Below, piece after piece: positions 1-7,769 of a stretch of DNA of 42,881 nucleotides. The position numbers and the translations under genes are program-made. The notes under the pieces were generated by a model. That model did no database searches. It had not been told where the DNA came from and saw only the letters and a program-made list of their open reading frames with translations. The DNA comes from Pseudomonadota bacterium. Its GTDB lineage: Bacteria; Pseudomonadota; Gammaproteobacteria; Steroidobacterales; Woeseiaceae. The stretch's first letter is position 1, and each line of letters begins with the position of its first letter. The DNA lies in contig JADFHE010000023.1 in assembly GCA_022567295.1 (NCBI GenBank), positions 1 through 42,881 on the forward strand, read 5' to 3'.

Positions 1-294
1 GCTGCCGAGCGCCGCGGTGTTTCGCTGGCTGAGATATTTGCTCGTCGAGTCAGCGACGTCGATTTCGAACGCTTCGACTACATCCTTGCGATGGACGAAG
101 ACAATAAAATGCGCCTGCTGGATCAGGCGCCCGAAGAGCATCGATCCAAAGTGCAATTATTCCTGAGCTTTGCGCCTGGTCGTGAAACCGAGGTGCCAGA
201 CCCGTATTACGGTGGCGGCGCGGGTTTTGAACGCGTGCTGGACCTGATTGAGGAAGCGTCCCGGGGATTACTCGAGACCCTCTCCAGGAATTAA
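1..294 (+). CDS. Low-molecular-weight protein-tyrosine phosphatase, C-terminal part
   Basis: The gene enters from outside the window, so its first residues, including the CxxxxxR phosphate loop, are missing. Ninety-seven residues are readable in frame 1. They contain the segment FDYILAMDEDN, typical of this family after the central strand, and the VPDPYYGG motif, whose Asp is the general acid of low-molecular-weight tyrosine phosphatases. Family members dephosphorylate phosphotyrosine in the cytoplasm and in many bacteria act on capsule or exopolysaccharide tyrosine kinases; the substrate here cannot be told. It converges with rne, and the two stop codons overlap by 4 nt (291–294). Confidence 0.9.
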   Translation, partial: AAERRGVSLAEIFARRVSDVDFERFDYILAMDEDNKMRLLDQAPEEHRSKVQLFLSFAPGRETEVPDPYYGGGAGFERVLDLIEEASRGLLETLSRN

Positions 295-2777
295 TCCTTC
301 GACGGAGGATTTTTGTCCTCGGCCTCCCACGGCAGCAGGCGAGCCGGTGGTTTCTGCCCCGGGGGCACCACCGGGTCAGAAGGCTTGTTTTCTGACCCGG
401 GGGTGCCCCCCGAGGGGACAGGGTCAGCTACCGGGGGGTTCGGCTCGGGAGCTTTTTCCAGTGCAGTGGCAGCTGTCGCTATCTTGCGTGATGCCGTGTC
501 ATCAAGCTTCCTGTCGTCGCTGGCACGTTCGGCGTCTGTTCTAACCTTCGGCGGACCGTCGGTTTTCGCTTTGGCGTCTGCCTTTGGATCGCTTTCGTCT
601 GCCGGTTTAGCCTCTGCGACTGGCTTCCTCGTACGGGGTTTGCTTTCCGATTTCGGCTGTTCGATTCGCGATTCTTTTTCCTGCACCGGTTTGTCCGCGG
701 AAGTGGTGGGCTGGTCAGCGTTTTGTTGCTGCTGATCGGCTACCTGCTCAGGTTTATCAGCGCTACTGCGCCGCCGCCGGCCACCGCGGCTACGTCGACT
801 GCGCGTCCGTTTTTGTTCCGTCGTCGCCTCATCCGACTGCTCCTTCCGCACTTGTTTCGACTTCTGCTCAGACTGCTGTTGTGCACTCTTCGTTTTCTGG
901 TCAGCGTCTTTCTGCGACTGCTTTCTCTTCCGTTGCGCTGGCGCGCTCTTTTTCTGCTGCTGCCGGCGTTGATTGCTGCGCTTGTCACCGCTCTGGCGAG
1001 AATCACTACGACGTCGCGGCTGTTGTTGCGAACGTCGACTACGACTGCTCTTGATATTTCTGCCACGGCGACGCTGTTGAGTGTGCTTTTCCTTCCTGGT
1101 GCCGCCGGTGAAGAAGCCAAAGATCGTCGCCCAAAACCCTTTGCCAGCTGGTTTCTTGTGCTTCGGTGCGGGCGTTGACGGCTTCAGCGCGCCGACGGCG
1201 GCAGTTTCCACGCCTTTGCGTTCAAGAATTGCTTGCGGAGATTCAGGTTCCGTTGGCGTTTCAGTCAGCGCATAACTTACACCCATGTTTTCGGGCAGTT
1301 CGAGCTGATCGTCACGGATGCGACGAACGTCGTAGTGCGGAGTTTCAAGGTGCGGGTTTGCGACCAGAACTACCTGAGTCTGGTTGCGATCCTCCAGATT
1401 TTGTACCCAGTCACGCTTTTCGTTCAGGAGGTAAGTTGCGACTTCAACCGGCAGTTGAGCGATAACTTTCGCCGTGCGCTCCTTGCGCGCTTCTTCGCCA
1501 ATAATGCGCAGGATAGCGAGCGCCAGAGATTCGGTGCCACGAATGGTGCCAAAGCCAGTGCAGCGCGGGCAGGTCTTGTAGGCCGACTCACCGATCGACG
1601 GACGCAGGCGTTGTCGTGACATTTCCAGCAGTCCGAAGCGGCTGATTTTTCCGATCTGTACGCGCGCCCGGTCATCATGTACCGCATCGCGCAAACGATT
1701 CTCGACGTCGCGCTGATTTCTCTGCGGCCCCATGTCGATGAAGTCGATTACGATGAGGCCGCCAAGATCCCGAATTCGCAACTGACGAGCAATTTCGTCG
1801 GCTGCTTCGAGGTTGGTGTTCAAGGCCGTCGCTTCAATATCGCCGCCCTTGGTTGCTCGAGCAGAGTTAATGTCGATCGAGACCAGCGCTTCGGTGTGAT
1901 CGATAACGATGCTGCCGCCCGACGGTAACGTTACTTTGTGCGCGAAGGCGGACTCGATCTGCGTTTCGACCTGGAAGCGCGTAAACAATGGTACTGGATC
2001 GGTGTAGTGCTTCAGCTTGCGGAGATTGTGCGGCATCGTCTGTTCGACGTGTTTGTAAGCATCTTTGTAGGTTGTTTCGTCGTCGATCAGGATCTCGCCG
2101 ATCTCATTGGTCAGGTAGTCCCGCAGTGCGCGGACAACTGAATCGCTTTCACGGTAGATCAGAAACGGGGAAGTACGTTCCAGCACGACGTTCAGAATCG
2201 CTGTCCAGACGGTCAGAAGGTTCTCGAGATCCCACGCCAGTTCTTCGGCACTGTGATCGATGCCAGCCGTTCTCAGGATGATACTCATGTTTTCGGGGAC
2301 TTGGATTTCGTTCAGTGCCTTGCGCGCAAGGTCGCGATCTTCCCCGGTAATACGGCGCGATACGCCGCCGGAACGGTCTTTGTTCGGCTTCAGGACGATG
2401 AAGCGGCCAGCAAGACTGACAAATGTCGTTAGTGCCGCACCTTTGCTGCCACGTTCCTCTTTGTCGACCTGAACAACGATATCCTGGCCTTCCTTAAGGA
2501 CTTCTTTGATGTTCGGTTTGCTGCCGGACTTGACCGCTTTGATGAAATACTCGCTGGAAATCTCTTTGAACGACAGGAAGCCGTGCCGGTCTGCACCATA
2601 GTCTACGAACGCCGCTTCGAGACTGGGCTCGATGCGCGTAATCTTTCCTTTGTAGATGTTGCCTTTCTTACGTTCGCTGGCCGGTGCTTCGATGTTCAGG
2701 TCGTACAGGAGCTGGCCGTCGACCATCGCCATGCGCAACTCTTCTTCCTGAGTTGCATTGATTAGCATTCTTTTCAT
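291..2777 (-). CDS. rne: Ribonuclease E
   Basis: This 828-residue endoribonuclease should start mRNA decay and process rRNA and tRNA precursors as the scaffold of the degradosome. The N-terminal catalytic half shows the S1 RNA-binding domain (about residues 38–120), the two metal-binding aspartates in SIDINS (about 303) and VIDFIDM (about 346), and the zinc-link motif CPRCTGFG (about 404) that holds the tetramer together. The C-terminal half is low complexity, rich in Arg, Gln, Lys and Ser. It contains an amphipathic stretch GFWATIFGFFTGG (about 570) that resembles the membrane-targeting helix of E. coli RNase E. The start is ATG with a TAGGG ribosome site just upstream. A strong hairpin is built into the 3' coding region (361–410). 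The neighbouring rluC, maf and rpmF genes match the classic gammaproteobacterial order. Confidence 0.97.
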   Translation of the reverse strand: MKRMLINATQEEELRMAMVDGQLLYDLNIEAPASERKKGNIYKGKITRIEPSLEAAFVDYGADRHGFLSFKEISSEYFIKAVKSGSKPNIKEVLKEGQDIVVQVDKEERGSKGAALTTFVSLAGRFIVLKPNKDRSGGVSRRITGEDRDLARKALNEIQVPENMSIILRTAGIDHSAEELAWDLENLLTVWTAILNVVLERTSPFLIYRESDSVVRALRDYLTNEIGEILIDDETTYKDAYKHVEQTMPHNLRKLKHYTDPVPLFTRFQVETQIESAFAHKVTLPSGGSIVIDHTEALVSIDINSARATKGGDIEATALNTNLEAADEIARQLRIRDLGGLIVIDFIDMGPQRNQRDVENRLRDAVHDDRARVQIGKISRFGLLEMSRQRLRPSIGESAYKTCPRCTGFGTIRGTESLALAILRIIGEEARKERTAKVIAQLPVEVATYLLNEKRDWVQNLEDRNQTQVVLVANPHLETPHYDVRRIRDDQLELPENMGVSYALTETPTEPESPQAILERKGVETAAVGALKPSTPAPKHKKPAGKGFWATIFGFFTGGTRKEKHTQQRRRGRNIKSSRSRRSQQQPRRRSDSRQSGDKRSNQRRQQQKKSAPAQRKRKQSQKDADQKTKSAQQQSEQKSKQVRKEQSDEATTEQKRTRSRRSRGGRRRRSSADKPEQVADQQQQNADQPTTSADKPVQEKESRIEQPKSESKPRTRKPVAEAKPADESDPKADAKAKTDGPPKVRTDAERASDDRKLDDTASRKIATAATALEKAPEPNPPVADPVPSGGTPGSENKPSDPVVPPGQKPPARLLPWEAEDKNPPSKD
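361..410. repeat. Palindrome inside the rne 3' coding region
   Basis: Positions 361–381 and 390–410 form a 21-bp inverted repeat with one mismatch around an 8-nt loop. It lies in the disordered tail of RNase E, where it encodes Gly/Pro-rich residues near the C-terminus. The core GGGTCAGAA…TTCTGACCC resembles the GGGGTCAGAGCC palindrome at 36486–36519. A palindromic element inserted in frame into a tolerant tail is the likely explanation; chance in a GC-rich tail is less likely at this stem length. Confidence 0.7.
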
Positions 2778-3076
2778 GTTGCCCTACTTCAATAATGGAG
2801 GGCAGCAGTACGGGGCGTAGCGTCAGGCGGGCGCAGGGGATATCACGCAAAAGAACCCGGCGCCGGATTGCGCCGTCGAAAATCTTCGTTAGTTCAGTCA
2901 GGGCCTGACGCAAAATCGCCAGTACCCACAAAAAAATCAGCATGATTTCCCTGCGGCTTTGCCGCTGCGGCGCGAGCCGGAACCCGGTATTGCTGCCGTC
3001 TGAAATCAGGTCTCGCAGATCGCGGGACCAAAAAAGTCGTTTCAAGTGTCTGCCCCGGTATCTCGGAGTGCGACAC
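2778..3076 (-). promoter_or_regulatory. Long rne 5' leader, probably autoregulatory
   Basis: About 300 nt separate the predicted rne transcription start from its ATG with no credible gene inside. The leader can form several stems, including a CCGGCGCCGG palindrome at 2857–2866 and a GCGGC/GCCGC hairpin at 2953–2965. E. coli rne has a structured leader of about 360 nt through which RNase E controls its own mRNA. The similar length here suggests the same control, but no sequence element was matched to the E. coli hairpins. Confidence 0.5.
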
Positions 3077-3082
3077 GGCGCT

Positions 3083-3110
3083 AATATAACATACCGTATC
3101 CGCACTTCAA
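3083..3110 (-). promoter_or_regulatory. Predicted sigma-70 promoter of rne
   Basis: On the minus strand TTGAAG (3105–3110) and TATATT (3083–3088) are separated by 16 nt, matching four and five of the six consensus bases. Transcription would start near 3076. The site lies immediately before rluC on the opposite strand, so the two divergent promoters must overlap. Confidence 0.5.
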
Positions 3111-3120
3111 GCCATTGATC

Positions 3121-4110
3121 ATGCAAGAAAAGCCGCCCAAAGCGCATAATCCCGCCGGCACGCGTGTGACTCGTGTCCGCAAAGTTGCAATCAACGATGA
3201 GCGTGCAGGCCAGCGAATCGACAATTTCTTGCGCAGTGAATTGCCCGGCGTACCGAAAGGGCGCCTGTACCGGCTGTTGCGCCGGGGCGAGGTGCGCGTC
3301 AATGGGGGCCGGGTCAAGGCTGAGTACAGGCTGGTCGACGGCGATGAGGTCCGCATACCGCCAGCCCGAATCCGCGCAGAAGGTGCGCCACCGTCGGAAA
3401 AAATGGCGACCGACATGCTCGCAAGGGTGCTCTACGAGGACAAGCGAATACTGGTGCTGAACAAACCCTCGGGCGTTGCAGTCCATGGTGGCAGCGGTAT
3501 CAGTCACGGTGTGATTGAGCTGATGCGCCACGCACGACCCGATCTCAAGGATCTGGCGCTCGTTCATCGCATCGATCGCGAGACTTCGGGTTGCCTTGTG
3601 ATGTCCAAGCGCCGTAGCGCGCTTCGGGATTTACACGAGCGCTTTCGTGAGGGCAAGGTTGAGAAAAACTATTTGGCGCTGGTCGTCGGAGACTGGCAAC
3701 TTGGTGAACAATTGATCGACGCGCCGTTACATGTACAGCATCGCAAGCACGGTGAGCGCCACGTCGTCGTAAGCGGCAAGCAGGGTAAGTCGGCTCAGAC
3801 TCGAGTCAGTCTGTCCCGTACCTATGGCATTTACAGTTTGCTGCTGTGTGCGCCGCTGACCGGTCGCACGCATCAGATTCGCGTTCATCTGGATCATGCC
3901 GAACATCCGATCGTGGGTGACGAGCGTTATGGCGATGATGATGCCAATCGTAAGGCGAAAAAGTTCGGTCTGCGGCGACTCTTCCTGCACGCGCAATCAA
4001 TAACTTTTGTCGACATCAAGGGCAACGATCTGCATTTCACGGCACCGCTGGCCGCGGACCTGGAACGATTCTTGTCAGTCGGTATTATCGAGGCCCGACG
4101 AAGACCGTAG
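3121..4110 (+). CDS. rluC: 23S rRNA pseudouridine synthase (RluC family)
   Basis: This 329-residue enzyme converts uridines of 23S rRNA to pseudouridine; E. coli RluC modifies positions 955, 2504 and 2580. An S4 RNA-binding domain lies at about residues 30–75 (QRIDNFLRSELPG to NGGRVK). The RluA-type catalytic domain carries the motif HRIDRETSG with catalytic Asp at about 152, and GRTHQIRVHL further on. I start at ATG 3121; an in-frame TTG six bases upstream is possible but less likely. Its position next to rne supports the RluC assignment over RluA or RluD. Its final codons, CCG TAG, fall inside the left arm of the palindromic element at 4105–4223, so the element has defined its C-terminus. 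Confidence 0.93.
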   Translation: MQEKPPKAHNPAGTRVTRVRKVAINDERAGQRIDNFLRSELPGVPKGRLYRLLRRGEVRVNGGRVKAEYRLVDGDEVRIPPARIRAEGAPPSEKMATDMLARVLYEDKRILVLNKPSGVAVHGGSGISHGVIELMRHARPDLKDLALVHRIDRETSGCLVMSKRRSALRDLHERFREGKVEKNYLALVVGDWQLGEQLIDAPLHVQHRKHGERHVVVSGKQGKSAQTRVSLSRTYGIYSLLLCAPLTGRTHQIRVHLDHAEHPIVGDERYGDDDANRKAKKFGLRRLFLHAQSITFVDIKGNDLHFTAPLAADLERFLSVGIIEARRRP

Positions 4111-4223
4111 GAGCGCGCCCTGCGCGCGAACCTCGGTCCCGCTTGACGGGAGCATCGCGGCGGCCGTCAGGCCGAAAAGATTCGCACCCAAAGGGCATAA
4201 ACGCGCAGGGCGCGCTCCTACGG
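4105..4223. repeat. Paired REP-like palindromic element, complete copy
   Basis: A 119-bp element is bounded by perfect 22-bp inverted repeats (4105–4126 and 4202–4223). Each arm starts CCGTAGGAGCGCG and forms its own hairpin with a CCT loop (GCGCGC/GCGCGC), the style of REP sequences in Pseudomonas and Xanthomonas relatives. The core contains ACCTCGGTCCC, CTTGACGGGAGC and GCACCCAAAGGGCATAAA. The TAG in each arm is the stop codon of rluC on the plus strand and of maf on the minus strand. It can also fold into a long stem that could act as a two-way terminator. Related copies lie at 10496–10630 and inside imuB. Confidence 0.85.
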
Positions 4224-4811
4224 CAGCAGGTAACCGAGTTGCAGCAATCGGTCGGCAACCCAGATCATCGGCAGACCGATCAGCGCGGTCGGATCATCCG
4301 TCTGCACGGAGTCGAAGAGGACAAATCCCGCACCTTCCAGTTTGAAACTGCCCGCACAGTCGTACGGCTTGTCGTGCCGCAGGTAGGTTTCCGCCAGGCG
4401 CCGGTCAAACTGCCTGAATCGTACGGTGGTCTTGTCCGTATGCTCGTAGCGCGCGCGCCCGATCGGGTCGAGTACGCATACTGCAGTCAGAAACGTCACG
4501 GCCTTGCCGGATGCCGCCAGCAGTTGCTCAACGGCCTTTTGATGATCGCCAGGTTTGCCGAGAACCTGACCATCCAGAACTGCCAATTGGTCTGCACCGA
4601 TGACGAGCGCCCGGCGGGCATTGACCGCGACCGCTTCTGCTTTCTTGCGCGCGAGGTAGGTCGCCAACTTCTCGGGCGCCAGCCCTTGATCGTTCGATTC
4701 ATCGATGTCCGGCGACACCGTCTCGTAGTTATCGAGAAAACGGTCGAGCAAGCCACGCCGATAGGGGGAGGACGAGGCCAGGAAGATCGCCGGTGATGAC
4801 GGATTTTGCAT
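4218..4811 (-). CDS. Maf-family nucleotide pyrophosphatase (YceF type)
   Basis: This 197-residue protein belongs to the Maf/HAM1 fold, which hydrolyses non-canonical or methylated nucleoside triphosphates. The N-terminal phosphate-binding motif LASSSPYRR is at residues 11–19 and the catalytic acidic residue is in IGADQL (Asp74). Its place between rluC and yceD is that of E. coli yceF, whose product prefers 7-methyl-GTP, so that substrate is likely but inferred from synteny. It is transcribed away from yceD. The last codons (CCG TAG) lie in the right arm of the palindromic element at 4105–4223. Confidence 0.9.
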   Translation of the reverse strand: MQNPSSPAIFLASSSPYRRGLLDRFLDNYETVSPDIDESNDQGLAPEKLATYLARKKAEAVAVNARRALVIGADQLAVLDGQVLGKPGDHQKAVEQLLAASGKAVTFLTAVCVLDPIGRARYEHTDKTTVRFRQFDRRLAETYLRHDKPYDCAGSFKLEGAGFVLFDSVQTDDPTALIGLPMIWVADRLLQLGYLLP

Positions 4812-4904
4812 AAAAAAATCAGACTGTTATGAGAGATGACTGGAAGTTTACCCGGTTTGCTGCGCACGGCAGATAGTTTCGCCTGGGGCGGGCCCCGTGA
4901 GCCT

Positions 4905-4933
4905 TTGACAGCGGCAACTGAGGTCCTTATTAT
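4905..4933 (+). promoter_or_regulatory. Near-consensus sigma-70 promoter of the yceD–rpmF operon
   Basis: TTGACA (4905–4910), a 17-nt spacer and TATTAT (4928–4933) make the best promoter match seen in the window. Transcription should start near 4940, only a few bases before the yceD ATG at 4943, so the transcript would be leaderless or nearly so. Confidence 0.75.
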
Positions 4934-4942
4934 GCGCGCGCC

Positions 4943-5512
4943 ATGGGCAATCCGTTGCGAGATCGCCGTACCGCCGCTGAATTAGCGTCTGTCGGACAAG
5001 TCATTGAAATAGATGAAAAAATTGGTTCTTTCACCGATCTGGCGAAGATTATCGAGACGGATCTTGCTGCGCTCGGCGCCGATAAAATGCCAGCCGGTTG
5101 GCGCGAAAGGGTGGTACGTGGTGAACTACAATTCGGTTTCGCCGATACCCGGAAAAGTATTCCGACTGTAGCAGGGAGAGCGACTGTCGACACGGATGCG
5201 GTATGCCAGAGATGTTTGCAGCCGTTCCGACTGACGTTGTGCATCGAGCCGCGACTGCTGCTTCTGAACGGGCAGGAAACGGCAAAAGAGTTCGATGAGT
5301 TCGAAGTATGGGAGCTCGAGGAACGAACCCTGCGGCCGCAGGATATTGTAGAAGAACTGTTGATCATGGCGATGCCGTTTTCGACGCGGCACGACAATAT
5401 GGCAGATTGCATTGCGTTTTCGGCAGATGACGAACACGCTACGGAATTGAAACGACCGTTTGCGGCATTAGGCTCGCAGATGAAGCAACATGAAAAAGAT
5501 CCGGACCAATAA
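4943..5512 (+). CDS. yceD: YceD / DUF177 family protein
   Basis: This 189-residue protein is linked to large-subunit ribosome assembly: the family is conserved upstream of rpmF, and plant homologues are needed for 23S rRNA accumulation. It shows the DUF177 signature: a CQRC pair in mid protein (residues about 90–93), an acidic central region, and a later conserved stretch (DIVEELLIMAMPF) ending near another Cys. The ATG at 4943 is the only start that keeps the conserved N-terminus (PLRDRRTAAEL aligns with the E. coli protein). No Shine–Dalgarno sequence precedes it, as expected if the mRNA is nearly leaderless. It lies 22 nt before rpmF in the same operon. Confidence 0.88.
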   Translation: MGNPLRDRRTAAELASVGQVIEIDEKIGSFTDLAKIIETDLAALGADKMPAGWRERVVRGELQFGFADTRKSIPTVAGRATVDTDAVCQRCLQPFRLTLCIEPRLLLLNGQETAKEFDEFEVWELEERTLRPQDIVEELLIMAMPFSTRHDNMADCIAFSADDEHATELKRPFAALGSQMKQHEKDPDQ

Positions 5513-5534
5513 TCGGGTCTAATTGGAGAAGATC

Positions 5535-5729
5535 ATGGCAGTTCAGAAAAGCCGCAGAACGCCTTCAACCCGGGGCGCACGTCGTGCACACGACAAGCTC
5601 AAGAGTGCAGCATTGTCCGTCGATCCGACATCCGGTGAAACCCACCTGCGACACCGGGTAACGGCCGACGGTTTCTACCGTGGCGTTCAGGTTGTTAAGC
5701 AACCTGAAATCGAAGAAGAAGAAGAGTAA
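5535..5729 (+). CDS. rpmF: 50S ribosomal protein L32
   Basis: This 64-residue protein starts [14 protein letters not shown] and contains RRAHDKL, the conserved L32 sequence. It belongs to the form without zinc-binding cysteines. The start is ATG 5535 with GGAG seven bases upstream; an in-frame start 12 bases earlier would overlap that ribosome site. The C-terminus ends in an unusual acidic run (EIEEEEE), a little longer than the usual 56–60 residues of the family. It lies between yceD and plsX, the standard arrangement coupling ribosome and lipid synthesis genes. Confidence 0.97.
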   Translation: MAVQKSRRTPSTRGARRAHDKLKSAALSVDPTSGETHLRHRVTADGFYRGVQVVKQPEIEEEEE

Positions 5730-5772
5730 ATTTCCCTGGCCTGGTTGGTGATCGATGCCGGCCTGACTGTTT

Positions 5773-6783
5773 GTGGGAACACACTCAACCCTCTCCCTTG
5801 ATGCAATGAGCGGCGACCTCGGCGCTGAGGTGGTTGTGCGCGCGGCAGCCGCAACACTTAAGAAGTACACGAGCATTCAACTGCGGTTAGTCGGAGACCA
5901 GTCCGAACTTGAAGACCTCGTCACACGCATCGTCGGCGACAATCCCAGATTGCAAATCGTACATGCCTCGGAAGTTGTAAAAATGTCGGAACCACCGGCC
6001 GAAGCGTTACGCAGAAAAAAAGACTCATCGATGCGTGTCGCGATCAATCTTGTGAAAAATGGCGCTGCGGATGCCTGTGTCAGTTCCGGTAATACCGGTG
6101 CATTAATGGCGACTGCCAAATTTGTTCTCAAAACGCTGCCCGGCATTGACCGGCCGGCATTTATCACTGAACTCCCCGCCAAAGGGGGCTCTTTGCACAT
6201 GCTGGATCTTGGCGCGAATACTCAGGCGAGTGCCGAACAGCTTTTTCAATACGCGATGATGGGCTCTATTGTGGCATCGGACATCGCACGTATTGATCGA
6301 CCGCGTGTGGCATTACTGAATATTGGCGCCGAAGATATCAAGGGCAACGATACGGTCCGGGAGGCAGCAGCGATGCTGGACGCGAGCTCGCTGAATTACG
6401 TCGGGTTTATAGAAGGCAATGACTTGTTTTCGGGCAAGGCTGACGTTGTCGTGACGGACGGATTCACGGGTAACGTTGCTCTGAAGACAATAGAGGGGGC
6501 TGTCGGTCTGGTAACGTACTTTCTGCAACGCGCATTTACGCGCAATGTTTTTGCCAGGTTACAGGCGATGCTGGCGAGTCGGGTGCTGAAAAGTCTCGCC
6601 GTGGAAATGGATTCGCGACGCTACAACGGTGCGACTCTGGTAGGCCTAAATGGTATTGTAATCAAAAGCCATGGCAGCGCTGATGCCGTTGCGTTTCAGC
6701 ATGCAATAGACACCGCGATTGTTGAAGTCAGGAATCAGTTGCCACAGCAGATCGGCACTTTGCTGCAAGAGGAAGCCGCATGA
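5773..6783 (+). CDS. plsX: Phosphate acyltransferase PlsX
   Basis: PlsX makes acyl-phosphate from acyl-ACP, the acyl donor for the first step of phospholipid synthesis with PlsY. The 336-residue protein shows the family N-terminus in altered form (SLDAMSGDLGAE rather than DAMGGDxGP), the SSGNTGALMA motif and VVTDGFTGNVALKTIEG. The best start is GTG 5773; the only upstream in-frame alternative is a CTG at 5767 just after a stop. It follows rpmF by 43 nt and overlaps fabH by 4 nt (ATGA), so the two are probably translationally coupled. Confidence 0.95.
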   Translation: MGTHSTLSLDAMSGDLGAEVVVRAAAATLKKYTSIQLRLVGDQSELEDLVTRIVGDNPRLQIVHASEVVKMSEPPAEALRRKKDSSMRVAINLVKNGAADACVSSGNTGALMATAKFVLKTLPGIDRPAFITELPAKGGSLHMLDLGANTQASAEQLFQYAMMGSIVASDIARIDRPRVALLNIGAEDIKGNDTVREAAAMLDASSLNYVGFIEGNDLFSGKADVVVTDGFTGNVALKTIEGAVGLVTYFLQRAFTRNVFARLQAMLASRVLKSLAVEMDSRRYNGATLVGLNGIVIKSHGSADAVAFQHAIDTAIVEVRNQLPQQIGTLLQEEAA

Positions 6784-7748
6784 TCTATTCGCGCATCGTC
6801 GGAACGGGGCGATATCTCCCCGAACGAATCATGACGAACGCCGATCTCGAAGAGATCGTCGATACGACCGACGAGTGGATTCGGACCCGTACCGGTGTGG
6901 AACGCCGCCACGTGTGCGCCGAAGACCAAACGACGTCCGACATGTGTATCGAAGCGGCCAAGGTCGCGATCGAGGATGCCGGTATCGATGTCACCGACAT
7001 TGATATGGTTATCACGGGCACTACGACGCCTGACCTGATTTTTCCGAACATCTCGACAATTATTCAGCACGCACTCGGCATACCGGCTTGCACCGCCTTT
7101 AGTCTTGAGGCGGCATGCACAGGGTTTATTTATGCACTGACCACCGCGGATAAATTTATCAAAGCTGGTGAGACGACGTGCGCGTTAGTCATAGGCGCTG
7201 AGTGCATTACCAAACTGGTTGACTGGAGCGATCGTAATACCTGCGTGCTGTTTGGCGACGGTGCGGGGGCTGTTGTGCTGAAGGCATCAGAGGAGCAGGG
7301 CATTATTTCCTGCCATCTGGGAGCCGACGGACAATACAAAGAACTATTGTATTACCCTGTCGGCGCATCAAACGATCTTGCCGCTGCGGGCACTGACGCT
7401 GCCGGGATCATGATGATCGGTAACGAGGTATTCAAAGTCGCTGTGAAGACGCTTGGACGTATCGCGGCGCAGACGCTGGAGGATGCTGGCGTCACCAAAG
7501 AAGAGCTCGACTGGCTGGTGCCGCATCAGGCGAACATTCGTATCATTCAGGCAATGGCAAAGCGCCTCGGTATGCCGATGGAAAAAGTTATCCTGACAGT
7601 TCAAGATCACGGCAATACATCGGCGGCGTCTGTACCGATGGCTCTCGACGTCGGAATTCGAGACGGTCGGCTCAAACCCGGCCAGTTGATTCTGATGGAG
7701 GCTTTCGGCGGCGGCTTTACCTGGGGTTCGGTATTGATGCGTCTCTGA
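6780..7748 (+). CDS. fabH: 3-oxoacyl-ACP synthase III (FabH)
   Basis: FabH condenses acetyl-CoA with malonyl-ACP to start type II fatty-acid synthesis. The 322-residue protein has the full Cys-His-Asn triad: Cys113 in AACTGF, His249 in VPHQANIRI and Asn279 in DHGNTSAAS. The start ATG overlaps the plsX stop. In E. coli fabH is followed by fabD, fabG, acpP and fabF; here the operon stops and an unrelated gene converges from the other strand, so the rest of the fab cluster lies elsewhere or downstream outside this context. Confidence 0.97.
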   Translation: MIYSRIVGTGRYLPERIMTNADLEEIVDTTDEWIRTRTGVERRHVCAEDQTTSDMCIEAAKVAIEDAGIDVTDIDMVITGTTTPDLIFPNISTIIQHALGIPACTAFSLEAACTGFIYALTTADKFIKAGETTCALVIGAECITKLVDWSDRNTCVLFGDGAGAVVLKASEEQGIISCHLGADGQYKELLYYPVGASNDLAAAGTDAAGIMMIGNEVFKVAVKTLGRIAAQTLEDAGVTKEELDWLVPHQANIRIIQAMAKRLGMPMEKVILTVQDHGNTSAASVPMALDVGIRDGRLKPGQLILMEAFGGGFTWGSVLMRL

Positions 7749-7769
7749 CGCGGCAGCACGCTCGCGGCG

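Noticed and set aside
2668-3567. A 299-codon open frame on the minus strand spanning the rne leader and the start of rluC
   Set aside because: It overlaps rne and rluC in other frames, has no recognisable domain, and is explained by the stop-poor GC-rich sequence.
4143-4796. Open frame of 217 codons opposite maf
   Set aside because: Maf has all family motifs on the other strand; this frame has none.
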